37,292 bases of DNA from an uncultured Clostridia bacterium (lineage in GTDB: Bacteria > Bacillota > Clostridia > Oscillospirales > Ruminococcaceae): assembly GCA_947627455.1 (NCBI GenBank), contig CANQWC010000023.1, forward strand, positions 1 through 37,292, in the 5' to 3' direction. Each line of letters starts with the position of its first letter. Within the stretch, counting starts at the first letter, position 1. The position numbers were made by a program, and so were the translations under genes. Below, piece after piece: positions 1 through 7,009 of this stretch. Below the pieces are notes generated by a model that saw only the letters and a program-made list of their open reading frames with translations, was not told where the DNA came from and made no database searches.

Positions 1-111
1 GATGAAAGAATAATAAAAAGAATTGTCGGTCATAAGGGTCACGGCGTAACAGAAGCGGTTTACACGCATTATGACATTAACCAGCTTCTGAGCGCGATTG
101 ACCTGATATGA
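1..111 (+). CDS. Tyrosine recombinase/integrase, C-terminal fragment
   Basis: The window opens inside this gene; 36 codons remain before a TGA stop. The fragment reads DERIIKRIVGHK, then TEAVYTHYD, which matches the end of phage/ICE tyrosine integrases: the GH of the second catalytic histidine box followed about ten residues later by the nucleophilic tyrosine in a VYTHY context. Such enzymes integrate and excise a mobile element by site-specific recombination. The gene runs towards the 3' end of rpsI, so an element lying left of the window may end here. The upstream part, its start and its class cannot be seen. The family call is sound, since two active-site motifs are present at the right spacing. 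Confidence 0.85.
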   Translation, partial: DERIIKRIVGHKGHGVTEAVYTHYDINQLLSAIDLI

Positions 112-389
112 AAGGCGGCTGCACATGAAGCGCCGAATAAACCGAACCGACTACAAAAACATATACACAAGGCGACACTATTTCCGCACGGTCATGAAAT
201 ACTCTCACGAGTTGCCGCCGAAGGTCTGACCCATCCCCCTAAAACGGCAACATGAACTGCTTTAGCTGTCTTACGCAAGACATTTCTTCTTTGCTTAATT
301 TGTTAAAGCAATTTGTAAGCAACCGGTGTATTTCCGCACACGGTCGCGCATGGGTCGCAGATAGCTTTGAATCCTGAATTATATATGAC
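112..389. other. Spacer between integrase and rpsI terminator; one doubtful 34-codon ORF
   Basis: No clear gene. A 34-codon reading frame (125-229, plus strand, very basic, starts MKRRINRTDY) follows the integrase, but its upstream AAGGCGG is only a weak ribosome binding site and I recognise nothing in it. Two short imperfect repeats of TATTTCCGCAC(AC)GGTC occur near 178 and 330, and GACCCAT near 228 is the inverse of ATGGGTC near 350. If the integrase belongs to an element inserted at rpsI, this stretch would be its terminal sequence. No tRNA was seen. Confidence 0.35.
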
Positions 390-422
390 AAATCCCCGAA
401 AATACGCGGTTTTCGGGGATTT
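390..422. terminator. Bidirectional intrinsic terminator between integrase and rpsI
   Basis: A 13-bp perfect stem (390-402 with 410-422, arm AAATCCCCGAAAA) encloses a 7-base loop. It lies between converging genes, downstream of both the integrase fragment (plus) and rpsI (minus), and the A/T ends of the arms could serve termination in either direction. Confidence 0.8.
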
Positions 423-459
423 TGATATTTTGTGAAATTGTTCGCAAAGGGTAAATTTT

Positions 460-861
460 TTAACGCTTCGAGAACTGCGGCGCTCTTCTTGCGGCTTTGA
501 GGCCGTATTTCTTTCTTTCCTTCATTCTCGGGTCGCGAGTGAGGAAGCCCGCTGACTTGAGCTGAGGTCTGAGGTCGGCGTTATACTGTAAAAGCGCTCT
601 CGAAATGCCGTGGCGGATAGCTCCCGCCTGACCGGAAACGCCGCCGCCCGCAACGGTGCATACGATGTCGAACTGTTCGGCGACGCCGCAGAGGTTAAGC
701 GGCTGACGGACGATGAGCTTCAATGTCTCAAGCCCGAAATAATCGTCGATATCTCTTCCGTTGACAGTGACCTTGCCGCTGCCCTGATATATTCTCACTC
801 TTGCTACTGAATGCTTTTTGCGGCCCGTGCCGTAGAAATAAGGATTCTTGGATTCGTACAT
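460..861 (-). CDS. rpsI: 30S ribosomal protein S9
   Basis: S9 is a structural protein of the small ribosomal subunit whose C-terminal tail reaches towards the P-site tRNA. The 133-residue product has the usual length, the N-terminal [15 protein letters not shown] block, the central [19 protein letters not shown] block and the conserved basic tail ending RRAPQFSKR. Its start has a strong GGAGG upstream. It lies 17 bases downstream of rplM on the same strand, the classic L13-S9 operon, and ends before the hairpin at 390-422. Nothing in the protein is unusual; its 3' end faces the integrase fragment, which matters because this gene end is a known integration target of some elements. Confidence 0.98.
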   Translation of the reverse strand: MYESKNPYFYGTGRKKHSVARVRIYQGSGKVTVNGRDIDDYFGLETLKLIVRQPLNLCGVAEQFDIVCTVAGGGVSGQAGAIRHGISRALLQYNADLRPQLKSAGFLTRDPRMKERKKYGLKAARRAPQFSKR

Positions 862-878
862 TATTCAAACCTCCTCAA

Positions 879-1307
879 TTAAAGCTCGATTGTCTCGGGC
901 TTCTGCGCCGCATGGGGGTGCTCGCTGCCCTTATAGGCTCTGAGTCTTGTGAGCGAATTTGCGCCGATGCTGTTCTTCGGGAGCATTCCCTGAATCGCAA
1001 AGGTCATCGCCTTCTCGGGCTCTTTTGCCATCATATCGGAATATTTGTATTCCTTGAGGTGGCCTATCCAACCCGTGTGCCATCTTCTGACCTTGGTGTT
1101 GATCTTGTTCCCTGTCAAAACCGCCTTATCGCAGTTGATGATGATAACGTGGTCGCCGCAGTCTTCATGCGGGGTATAGGTCGGCTTGTTCTTTCCGTTG
1201 AGAATAGTCGCGGCAGCGGCGGCAACTCTTCCGAGGGGCTTGCCCGCGGCGTCGATAAGATACCACTTGCGCTCAATATTCTGCGGATTTGCCATGAATG
1301 TTGACAT
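879..1307 (-). CDS. rplM: 50S ribosomal protein L13
   Basis: L13 is an early-assembly protein of the large ribosomal subunit. The 142-residue product has the usual size and shows the family blocks WYLIDAAGKPLGRVA near the N terminus, GDHVIIINCDKAVLTGNK in the middle and the GMLPKN...LRAYKGSEHPHAAQKPE region near the C terminus. The chosen ATG has AGGAGG eight bases upstream; a second ATG five codons in is less well placed. It is the first gene of the rplM-rpsI operon, driven by the consensus promoter at 1400-1428, with a leader of about 85 bases. Confidence 0.98.
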   Translation of the reverse strand: MSTFMANPQNIERKWYLIDAAGKPLGRVAAAAATILNGKNKPTYTPHEDCGDHVIIINCDKAVLTGNKINTKVRRWHTGWIGHLKEYKYSDMMAKEPEKAMTFAIQGMLPKNSIGANSLTRLRAYKGSEHPHAAQKPETIEL

Positions 1308-1395
1308 TATAGTTTCCTCCTGATAATTTAGTCACGGGCGGGAGGTTCTTAACGGGCCGAACACCGCCTTATTCCGAGTTTTATCGGACAACAGT
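1308..1395 (-). promoter_or_regulatory. rplM 5' leader, possibly an L13-type autoregulatory leader
   Basis: Between the promoter and the rplM ATG lies a leader that can fold through GGCGG (1364-1368 on the minus strand) and CCGCC (1337-1341), with further G/C pairing inside. Firmicutes are known to carry structured L13 leaders for autoregulation. Here only the position and the folding potential support that; I did not match a consensus. Confidence 0.3.
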
Positions 1396-1399
1396 CGAT

Positions 1400-1428
1400 A
1401 TTATATTACCGCCCCGCCGATTTGTCAA
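1400..1428 (-). promoter_or_regulatory. Perfect sigma-A promoter of rplM-rpsI
   Basis: On the minus strand TTGACA (1423-1428) and TATAAT (1400-1405) are both exact consensus and separated by 17 bases. This fits a very highly expressed ribosomal protein operon. Confidence 0.9.
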
Positions 1429-1436
1429 GGGGTTTT

Positions 1437-1575
1437 CAGAACTTTTTTAAAATATATTTGAATTTCTTTCGATTTCTCTTGATTTCTCTTGATTTTTCTT
1501 CGATTCTTGAAAATCATTTCAAAAATTTTCTGCTGTCGAAATTTGTCGAAATCTCTCGAAATCAGTCGAAAGTGA
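1437..1575. repeat. Degenerate short-word repeat downstream of the GH43 gene
   Basis: The plus strand shows CTTGATTT/TTCGATTT words repeated four to five times, then GTCGAAAT/CTCGAAAT words repeated four times. The second set is roughly the inverse of the first, so the whole stretch can fold back on itself. It reaches into the last codons of the GH43 gene. It could act as a weak terminator for that gene; no classic terminator with a T run was found. Confidence 0.5.
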
Positions 1576-2974
1576 ACCAGTCGAACTCGGCCTCGCCCTC
1601 GCCCGAAAATTCAAAGTATACCGCCCTCTTGCCGATGATTCCCGCCGTGAGGGGCGCCGTCACCTCGCCCGAATTGATTTCAAGCTCGGCGATAACCCTG
1701 CCGCGCCAGCTGTCGAGGCGCACCCGAACGTTCATCGGCTTGTCGGCCTTTGCGCTGAGGGTAACGCTGCTCGGCGAATTTGTGCCGAACTGAAGATATC
1801 TGAACCCGACGGTCGTGCCGTCTTTGATGTTCACAATAGGCGCTGAGACCCCCTCGACCTGCTCATAGACCGCCTTGATATAGCCCTGATGAAGCGGGCT
1901 GATGTGGCAGGCATAGCCCGCGGAGATTATCTTGTGCGCGTCGATTCCGTTCACGCTTGCGCCCGATGACGTCATCTCGACAGGCTTTGAGGAGACAGGC
2001 TCGCCGTTCACATAAGTTATATCGCCGATGTAGATTTTTCCGTCCCTCGCGAGGGCGATGTCGATAGGCTCGATCATGCCCTGACGCGAGAATTCATCGG
2101 TGCCCGTCTGGCGGTGATAGAAGATGTACCACTGCCCGTTTATCTCAACGAGGCCGCCGTGGTTGTTGCCCCAACGGTAGGTCTGCTGACCCGTGCCGTC
2201 GGGAAGCCTGAGAATTTCGCCGCCGTTGAACGAGATATCTCCGCCGTCCTGATAGCCCTCGAGCGGGCTGTCTGACCATTTATAAGAGAGAAAACCGTTG
2301 CAGGGCTCATAGACGCCCAGCTCGGGCACGGGTGTGGTATACCTTTTTGAGTATACATATACATATTTTCCGCATATTTTTCTCGGGCTCGAGGCCTCGA
2401 AGAAAGCGTCGCGGCTGTTGATTCCGAACTTGTTGTTCTCGGCGTTCCAAGGGTCAAAGGTGTGGCCAATCGGGTGCTTGTGAAGCGTGCCCTCTTTGAT
2501 TGTCGCCATGTCGTCCTCAAGCTCAGCGCAGAAGCATGAGCAGAACCCCCAGTAGGCATAGACCCTGCCGTCGTCATCGACCAAAATACCGGGGTCAAAG
2601 CCGAGCTTCGTCAGAACGGGGTTCTCGAACGGCCCCGCGGGGTTCTTCGATGAGGCCACAACGATTCTTCCGCCCTGATTCTCAGCGGCATAGAGATAGA
2701 AGGTATCGCCCTTCTGAACGACGTCGGGCGCATAGAGAATCGAGCCGTTTGTCGCGGTATAGCATACGCCGTGGCAGGTCCAGTCGGTGAGGTCGGTGAG
2801 GGGTGCGCTCCAGACGACTTGGTCGCGGCCGCAGTAGGCGGTTTTTTCGGTGTCGTGCGAGCCGTAGACATAAAGCCGCTTCTCGCCGTTATATTCAAAA
2901 ACTCGCGGCTCGCCGTCGGGAACGTGCTCCCAGAGAGGGAGATAGGGGTTTGCTGATTTGATTTTTTCTTTCAT
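1562..2974 (-). CDS. Glycoside hydrolase family 43 enzyme (xylosidase/arabinosidase-like)
   Basis: GH43 enzymes are inverting five-bladed beta-propeller glycosidases acting on arabinose- or xylose-containing plant polysaccharides. In this 470-residue protein the three expected acidic residues are visible: D20 in PDGEP (likely base), D127 in FDPGILVDDDG (pKa modulator) and E193 in FFEASSP (general acid). The catalytic domain fills about residues 8-320; the remaining ~150 residues look like a beta-sandwich accessory domain. There is no signal peptide, so it should act in the cytoplasm on imported oligosaccharides. The start has GGAGG eight bases upstream and a good promoter. The nearby transporter and HAD phosphatase suggest sugar use. 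Exact substrate cannot be read from the sequence. Confidence 0.9.
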   Translation of the reverse strand: MKEKIKSANPYLPLWEHVPDGEPRVFEYNGEKRLYVYGSHDTEKTAYCGRDQVVWSAPLTDLTDWTCHGVCYTATNGSILYAPDVVQKGDTFYLYAAENQGGRIVVASSKNPAGPFENPVLTKLGFDPGILVDDDGRVYAYWGFCSCFCAELEDDMATIKEGTLHKHPIGHTFDPWNAENNKFGINSRDAFFEASSPRKICGKYVYVYSKRYTTPVPELGVYEPCNGFLSYKWSDSPLEGYQDGGDISFNGGEILRLPDGTGQQTYRWGNNHGGLVEINGQWYIFYHRQTGTDEFSRQGMIEPIDIALARDGKIYIGDITYVNGEPVSSKPVEMTSSGASVNGIDAHKIISAGYACHISPLHQGYIKAVYEQVEGVSAPIVNIKDGTTVGFRYLQFGTNSPSSVTLSAKADKPMNVRVRLDSWRGRVIAELEINSGEVTAPLTAGIIGKRAVYFEFSGEGEAEFDWFTFD

Positions 2975-3011
2975 ATGTATACCTCCGCATTGTGATTTTT
3001 CGGTTGATTAT

Positions 3012-3040
3012 ATTGTACAGCTTGAAGCATATTTAGTCAA
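3012..3040 (-). promoter_or_regulatory. Promoter of the GH43 gene
   Basis: On the minus strand TTGACT (3035-3040), a 17-base spacer and TACAAT (3012-3017), about 40 bases before the ATG. Confidence 0.75.
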
Positions 3041-3046
3041 GTTTGA

Positions 3047-3125
3047 AAGTGCTGAAAATCCTGAAAATCCACAAATCTAAATTCTATCTTCTAACTCTCT
3101 AACTTCTAATCATCTAATCGCTTGC
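3047..3125. repeat. Short-word repeats (CTGAAAATC; TCTAACTTCTAA family) before the HAD gene
   Basis: CTGAAAATC occurs twice in tandem (near 3052), followed by pyrimidine-rich TTCTATCTTCTAAC, TCTCTAAC, TTCTAATC and ATCTAATC words. The same words, inverted, start at the stop codons of the HAD and MFS genes, so the HAD gene is bracketed by an inverted pair. Confidence 0.6.
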
Positions 3126-3180
3126 TTTTTGCCCGAAAATGTATTACAATATCACTGACAAAACTTTTGGGGGAGCTTTT

Positions 3181-3837
3181 ATGGAAGAAAAATTCAACCT
3201 TAAGAGGGGAGTAATCTTCGACCTTGACGGCACGATGTGGGATTCATCCGAGGCGGTGACGGCAGCCTATAACCGAAGCCTTGAGCGCGTCGGCCTTGAT
3301 ATTCGCCTCAGCCGAAGCGACGTTATGGCGGTGATGGGCAAGACAATGACCGAGATAGCGCATATTTATTTCGACGCCATCGACCCGAACCGCGCCGAGG
3401 ACATTATGCTCGACTGCATTGAAGAGGAGAACGAATACCTCAAAACCCACTGCGGAGAGGTCTATGACGGCCTCGAAGATACCCTTCGTGAGCTCGGGCG
3501 GCGGGGCTATTTCCTTGCCTGCGTGTCGAATTGCCAGTCGGGTTATATCGAGGCTTTCTATGCCGCCACCGGCCTCGGGAAATATTTCAAAGATAAGGAA
3601 TGCTGGGGCGGAACAGGCCTTGAAAAGGCGGGGAATATCCGCCTTGTGGTCGAGAGAAACGGCCTTGAATCCGCTGTTTATGTCGGCGACACCCTCGGCG
3701 ACTATAACGCCACAATGGCGGCAGGGCAGAAGTTTATCCACGCGGCATACGGCTTCGGAAGCGTTCCCGAGGGCACGCCCGCGATAAGCTCGATAAAAGA
3801 GCTTCCCGAAGCGCTGGAGCTTTTAGAGGATAGATGA
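3181..3837 (+). CDS. HAD-family phosphatase (phosphoglycolate phosphatase-like)
   Basis: HAD phosphatases remove phosphate from small metabolites through an aspartyl-phosphate intermediate. The 218-residue product shows motif I as GVIFDLDGTMWDS (nucleophile D14, acid D16), a helical C1 cap (about residues 25-90), motif II in LACVSNCQSG, a lysine in GLEKAGNI and motif IV in YVGDTLGDYNA. I place the start at the ATG at 3181, which has GGGGGAG five bases before it; an in-frame ATG at 3139 would add 14 residues but has no ribosome binding site. Length and cap fit the Gph/PgmB-like subgroup; the substrate is unknown. The gene lies between repeat-rich spacers, with no clear promoter found. Confidence 0.85.
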   Translation: MEEKFNLKRGVIFDLDGTMWDSSEAVTAAYNRSLERVGLDIRLSRSDVMAVMGKTMTEIAHIYFDAIDPNRAEDIMLDCIEEENEYLKTHCGEVYDGLEDTLRELGRRGYFLACVSNCQSGYIEAFYAATGLGKYFKDKECWGGTGLEKAGNIRLVVERNGLESAVYVGDTLGDYNATMAAGQKFIHAAYGFGSVPEGTPAISSIKELPEALELLEDR

Positions 3838-4340
3838 TTAGAGGGTAGAAGATAGAAAAGCTTTTCCCGACTTGCGTGGATTTTGCACATTTTGAACATT
3901 TTGTCGCTCAGCGTGCGCAAAATGTGCAAAGTTCGTAAAAGTGTCAATCTGTTTTCTGCCCCTCTGCCCTCTGACAGTCTGTATGAATAATAAACATAAT
4001 ACGCATAATTGGGGCAAAAATGCTTAAAATGCGAATTATTCATAAAAGTGTCAATCTGATTTCTGCCCCTCTGCCCTCTGACAGTCTGTATGCATTTTCC
4101 GCATTTTCAGCATAATCGACCCGAAAATGTCGAAAATGTCGATTATTCACGCAACTGAAAAATAAAATTGCAAGATTACTTTTGCGATATAATGTATTAA
4201 AGTAATTTTTGGTATTTATACTGACACGCATAATCGACATAATCAGCATAATCGGCCCGAAAATGTCGAAAATGTCGATTATTCACAAAAATCGGTAAAA
4301 GCGTTTCTATCTTCTAACGTTCTAACTTCTATCTTCTAAG
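3838..4340. repeat. Repeat-packed spacer between HAD and MFS genes
   Basis: No gene. From the HAD stop codon onward it holds: an AGAGGGTAGAAGATAGAA box; a 13-bp perfect inverted repeat (3882-3894 with 3918-3930); a 50-bp direct repeat with one mismatch (3936-3985 and 4043-4092); a 42-bp direct repeat with one mismatch (4109-4150 and 4245-4286), each copy carrying a 9-bp inverted pair ATAATCGAC/GTCGATTAT or a near form; and TTCTAACTTCTATCTTCTAA words at 4306-4340. Many short words (CATTTT, GCATAATC, GAAAATGTC) recur at 9-11-base steps. It resembles a nest of miniature palindromic elements. Confidence 0.75.
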
Positions 4341-4369
4341 TTGACAAAACAACATCATGATGGTAAAAT
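4341..4369 (+). promoter_or_regulatory. Promoter of the MFS transporter gene
   Basis: TTGACA (4341-4346), 17 bases, TAAAAT (4364-4369), directly after the TCTTCTAAG repeat words and 32 bases before the ATG. Confidence 0.8.
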
Positions 4370-4401
4370 AAGGGTAAATCCCGAGGAAAAGAGGAGATAA
4401 A

Positions 4402-5688
4402 ATGAAGCTCAACACAAAGCAAACCGTTCTGATAGGCTTATCGTTTGCGTCGATACTTGCTTTTTGGCAGTTTTACGATCAGGTGATACCCGTAATTCTG
4501 GAAAACCACTTCGGCCGCTCGACGATAGTGACCAACGCAATAATGTCGATTGACAACGTTCTGGCGGTATTTCTTCTTCCGCTGTTCGGCACGCTGTCGG
4601 ACAGGACGCGGACGAGATTCGGCAAGAGGACGCCCTTTATTCTCTTCGGCACCGTTGCCGCCGTCGCGATGATGGTTATTCTTGCGCTTCTGACCGAATA
4701 TGAAAGCTTTGCGGGCTTCTTTGTCTGCCTGATGATTCTTCTTGTCGTGATGAGCGTTTACCGCTCGCCCGCGGTGGCCTATATGCCCGATGTAACCCCG
4801 AAGCCTCTGCGCTCAAAGGGCAACGCGGTGATAAACCTTGTCGGCTATATCGGCGGAATATTCGCGACCGTCGCGATGACCCTTGAGGTAAAGTCGACCA
4901 CCCTCGGCGACGGAAGCATTGAATACAACAGCTTTATACCCATCTTCATGACGATAGCGGTGTTCATGCTCATCACGGTACTTATAATGGTGTTCACCCT
5001 CAACGAAAACAAGATAGTCAGAGAGGCGAAGATCGGCGAAACAGCCGAGGAGAGGGCGAGCTCGGGCGAGAAGCTTCCGAAGCCCGTAATGCGCAGTCTT
5101 TTGTTCATACTTGCCTCGGTGTTCCTCTGGTTCACGGCCTACAACGGCGTTACAACGTCGTTTTCGAGATATTTTGAAAACCGCTACGGAATAGACGCGG
5201 GCGGCTCGTCGATGTATCTCACCGTCGCGACGGTTGCCGCGATAGCCTCGTTTGTGCCCCTCGGGGTGATATCCTCAAAACTCGGCAGAAAAAAGACAAT
5301 TTTACTCGGCATAATCCTGATGACGGTCTGTTACCTCGGCATTTTCGCGATGCCGAGCGCGGGCATAGCGATGTACGCGGTGTTTGCGCTGATAGGAATA
5401 GGCTGGGCGGGAATAAACGTAAACTCCTTCCCGATGGTGGTTGAAATGTGCCATAGCTCAGACGTCGGCAAGTATACGGGCTATTATTATGCGTTTTCAA
5501 TGGCTGCCCAGATATTCACGCCGCTCTTCTCGGGGGTATTGATAACAAAGCTCGGGTATAACATTCTTCTGCCATATGCGGCGGTGTTCTCGGCGCTGTC
5601 GTTTGTGACGATGCTCTTTGTCGCCCACGGCGATTCAAAGCCCGAAAAGAAGAAATCGCTCATCGAGAATTTTGATGTAGACAATTAG
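4402..5688 (+). CDS. MFS transporter, GPH/sucrose-type sugar carrier
   Basis: A 428-residue polytopic membrane protein with about 12 hydrophobic segments. The cytoplasmic loop after helix 2 reads GTLSDRTRTRFGKRTPFI, the signature of the glycoside-pentoside-hexuronide/sucrose carrier group, and the RSPAVAYMPDVTPKPLRSKGNAV block in loop 4-5 is also typical. A charged middle loop (about residues 205-235) separates the two six-helix halves. The start has GGAG eight bases upstream, and a promoter lies at 4341-4369. It probably imports a di- or oligosaccharide with a cation, possibly the substrate of the nearby GH43 enzyme. That link is inferred from position only. The C-terminal tail is short and basic. 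Confidence 0.85.
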   Translation: MKLNTKQTVLIGLSFASILAFWQFYDQVIPVILENHFGRSTIVTNAIMSIDNVLAVFLLPLFGTLSDRTRTRFGKRTPFILFGTVAAVAMMVILALLTEYESFAGFFVCLMILLVVMSVYRSPAVAYMPDVTPKPLRSKGNAVINLVGYIGGIFATVAMTLEVKSTTLGDGSIEYNSFIPIFMTIAVFMLITVLIMVFTLNENKIVREAKIGETAEERASSGEKLPKPVMRSLLFILASVFLWFTAYNGVTTSFSRYFENRYGIDAGGSSMYLTVATVAAIASFVPLGVISSKLGRKKTILLGIILMTVCYLGIFAMPSAGIAMYAVFALIGIGWAGINVNSFPMVVEMCHSSDVGKYTGYYYAFSMAAQIFTPLFSGVLITKLGYNILLPYAAVFSALSFVTMLFVAHGDSKPEKKKSLIENFDVDN

Positions 5689-6031
5689 AGGGTTAGAAGA
5701 TAGAATTCAGATGAACAGAGGGTAGGGGATAGAAATTCTCTGCCCTCATTTTTATGGATTATAGACATTTTAGACATTTTAGGGTCTATTGTGCTTAAAA
5801 TGCTTAAAATCCATGCAGAGGTCAGATGGTCAGACGGTCAGAAATCAGATTTATACTTTTATGGATTTTCTGAACTTTCCGCACTTTCCGAATTCCAAAA
5901 AATTTTTCTTTGCCGATGCAATATTTCCGCCCGCAAAAGCGTATTACATATATAGGGGGCGCGGACATGCGTCGGAAAAACATCGTAAACCGCATAAAAT
6001 ATTAAAATTTGATTACATTTGCCGAAAGCTA
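5689..6031. repeat. Second repeat-packed spacer, after the MFS gene
   Basis: No gene. It begins at the MFS stop codon with AGAGGGTTAGAAGATAGAA, the same box found at the HAD stop codon. Then come TAGACATTTTAGACATTTTA and, after a short loop, the inverse TTAAAATGCTTAAAATCCA, forming a long imperfect palindrome (about 5755-5815). GGTCAGA words repeat three times near 5820, and CTTTCCGAACTTT-type words near 5872-5893. The last part up to 6031 is AT-rich upstream sequence of the ABC operon. Confidence 0.65.
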
Positions 6032-6060
6032 TTGAAAATATCAATAAATGGTGTTATAAT
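6032..6060 (+). promoter_or_regulatory. Promoter of the ABC/CARDB/permease operon
   Basis: TTGAAA (6032-6037), 17 bases, exact TATAAT (6055-6060), about 63 bases before the first ATG. Confidence 0.8.
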
Positions 6061-6123
6061 GCTGAGGTAAAGCACAATCGGTGGTTTATAGTCAAAATTT
6101 GAAGCGAAAGGAGTGGCGCTTTA

Positions 6124-7008
6124 ATGGCGGAAAAAGTCGTGCCCACGGCGAAGCCCGTAATTGTCATCAAGGGCCTTACCAAGATCTTTACCCTCGGCAA
6201 GGAAAAGGTCGCGGCGCTGAACGGAATCGACCTTGAAATCTTTCCGACCGAGATAATCTGCCTTCTGGGCACCTCGGGCTCGGGAAAATCGACCCTGCTG
6301 AACATGATGGCGGGGCTTGAAAAGCCGACCAAGGGAAGCGTTACGATCTACGGCGAGAGGATCGACAAGATGAGCGAGCGAAAGCTTGCCTTGTTCAGGC
6401 AGAAGAACATGGGCTTTGTGTTCCAGTCATATAACCTTCTGCCGAACCTCACCGCGATCGATAACGTAAGCCTGCCCCTCGCCTTTGCGGGGGTTCGCCG
6501 AAAGGTGAGAACAAAACGCGCAAAACAGATGCTTAAGCTCTGCGGCCTCGGCAAGAGGATGAAGCATAAGCCGACCCAGATGTCGGGCGGCCAACAGCAG
6601 AGGGTCGGCATCGCAAGGGCTTTTGTCGCAACGCCGAAGATAGTTTTTGCCGACGAGCCGACGGGAAACCTTGATACCCACACGACCATCGAGATTATGG
6701 AGATGATGGTCAGAATGGCGAGGGAGAACAAACAGACCCTTGTCATCGTCACCCATGATATCGAGATCGCGGCCTATGCCGACAAAATCTATCACATCAT
6801 CGACGGAAGAATCAGCGCGGTCGAGGACAACAGGGATAAACAGATTATCCCCGCCTCTTCGACGAGCGCCGAGCCCGAAGCCGAACAGCAGAAAAATGAA
6901 GATGACAAGCCGAGTATCCGCTCGGCAGACGACGAGATTTCGGGAATTCTTGAAAACTTTTCGATTGAAACCGAAGACAAATCGGAGAATAATACGGAGG
7001 AAGAATAG
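6124..7008 (+). CDS. ABC transporter ATPase, MacB/LolD type
   Basis: This is the nucleotide-binding subunit of a MacB/LolD/FtsE-like transporter. Visible motifs in its 294 residues: Walker A GTSGSGKST (49-57), Q-loop in VFQSYNLLP (about 99-107), signature MSGGQQQR (153-160), Walker B IVFADEP (173-179) and the switch histidine in VTHD (about 211). The ATPase core ends near residue 228; the last ~65 residues are a charged, glutamate-rich tail not typical of LolD (usual length about 230). The start has AAAGGAG upstream. It is one base from the next gene and forms an operon with the secreted protein and the MacB-like permease. These transporters work as mechanotransmitters rather than classic channels. 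Confidence 0.92.
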   Translation: MAEKVVPTAKPVIVIKGLTKIFTLGKEKVAALNGIDLEIFPTEIICLLGTSGSGKSTLLNMMAGLEKPTKGSVTIYGERIDKMSERKLALFRQKNMGFVFQSYNLLPNLTAIDNVSLPLAFAGVRRKVRTKRAKQMLKLCGLGKRMKHKPTQMSGGQQQRVGIARAFVATPKIVFADEPTGNLDTHTTIEIMEMMVRMARENKQTLVIVTHDIEIAAYADKIYHIIDGRISAVEDNRDKQIIPASSTSAEPEAEQQKNEDDKPSIRSADDEISGILENFSIETEDKSENNTEEE

Positions 7009-7009
7009 A

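Noticed and set aside
4040-4249. Minus-strand frames at 3702-4043 and 4040-4249 sharing YRLSEGRGAE
   Set aside because: The shared peptide is the reverse reading of the 50-bp direct repeat; no start signals.
6740-7009. 90-codon N-terminal extension of the CARDB-like protein
   Set aside because: It lies out of frame inside the ATPase gene; the ATG at 7010 gives a perfect signal peptide and has its own ribosome binding site.
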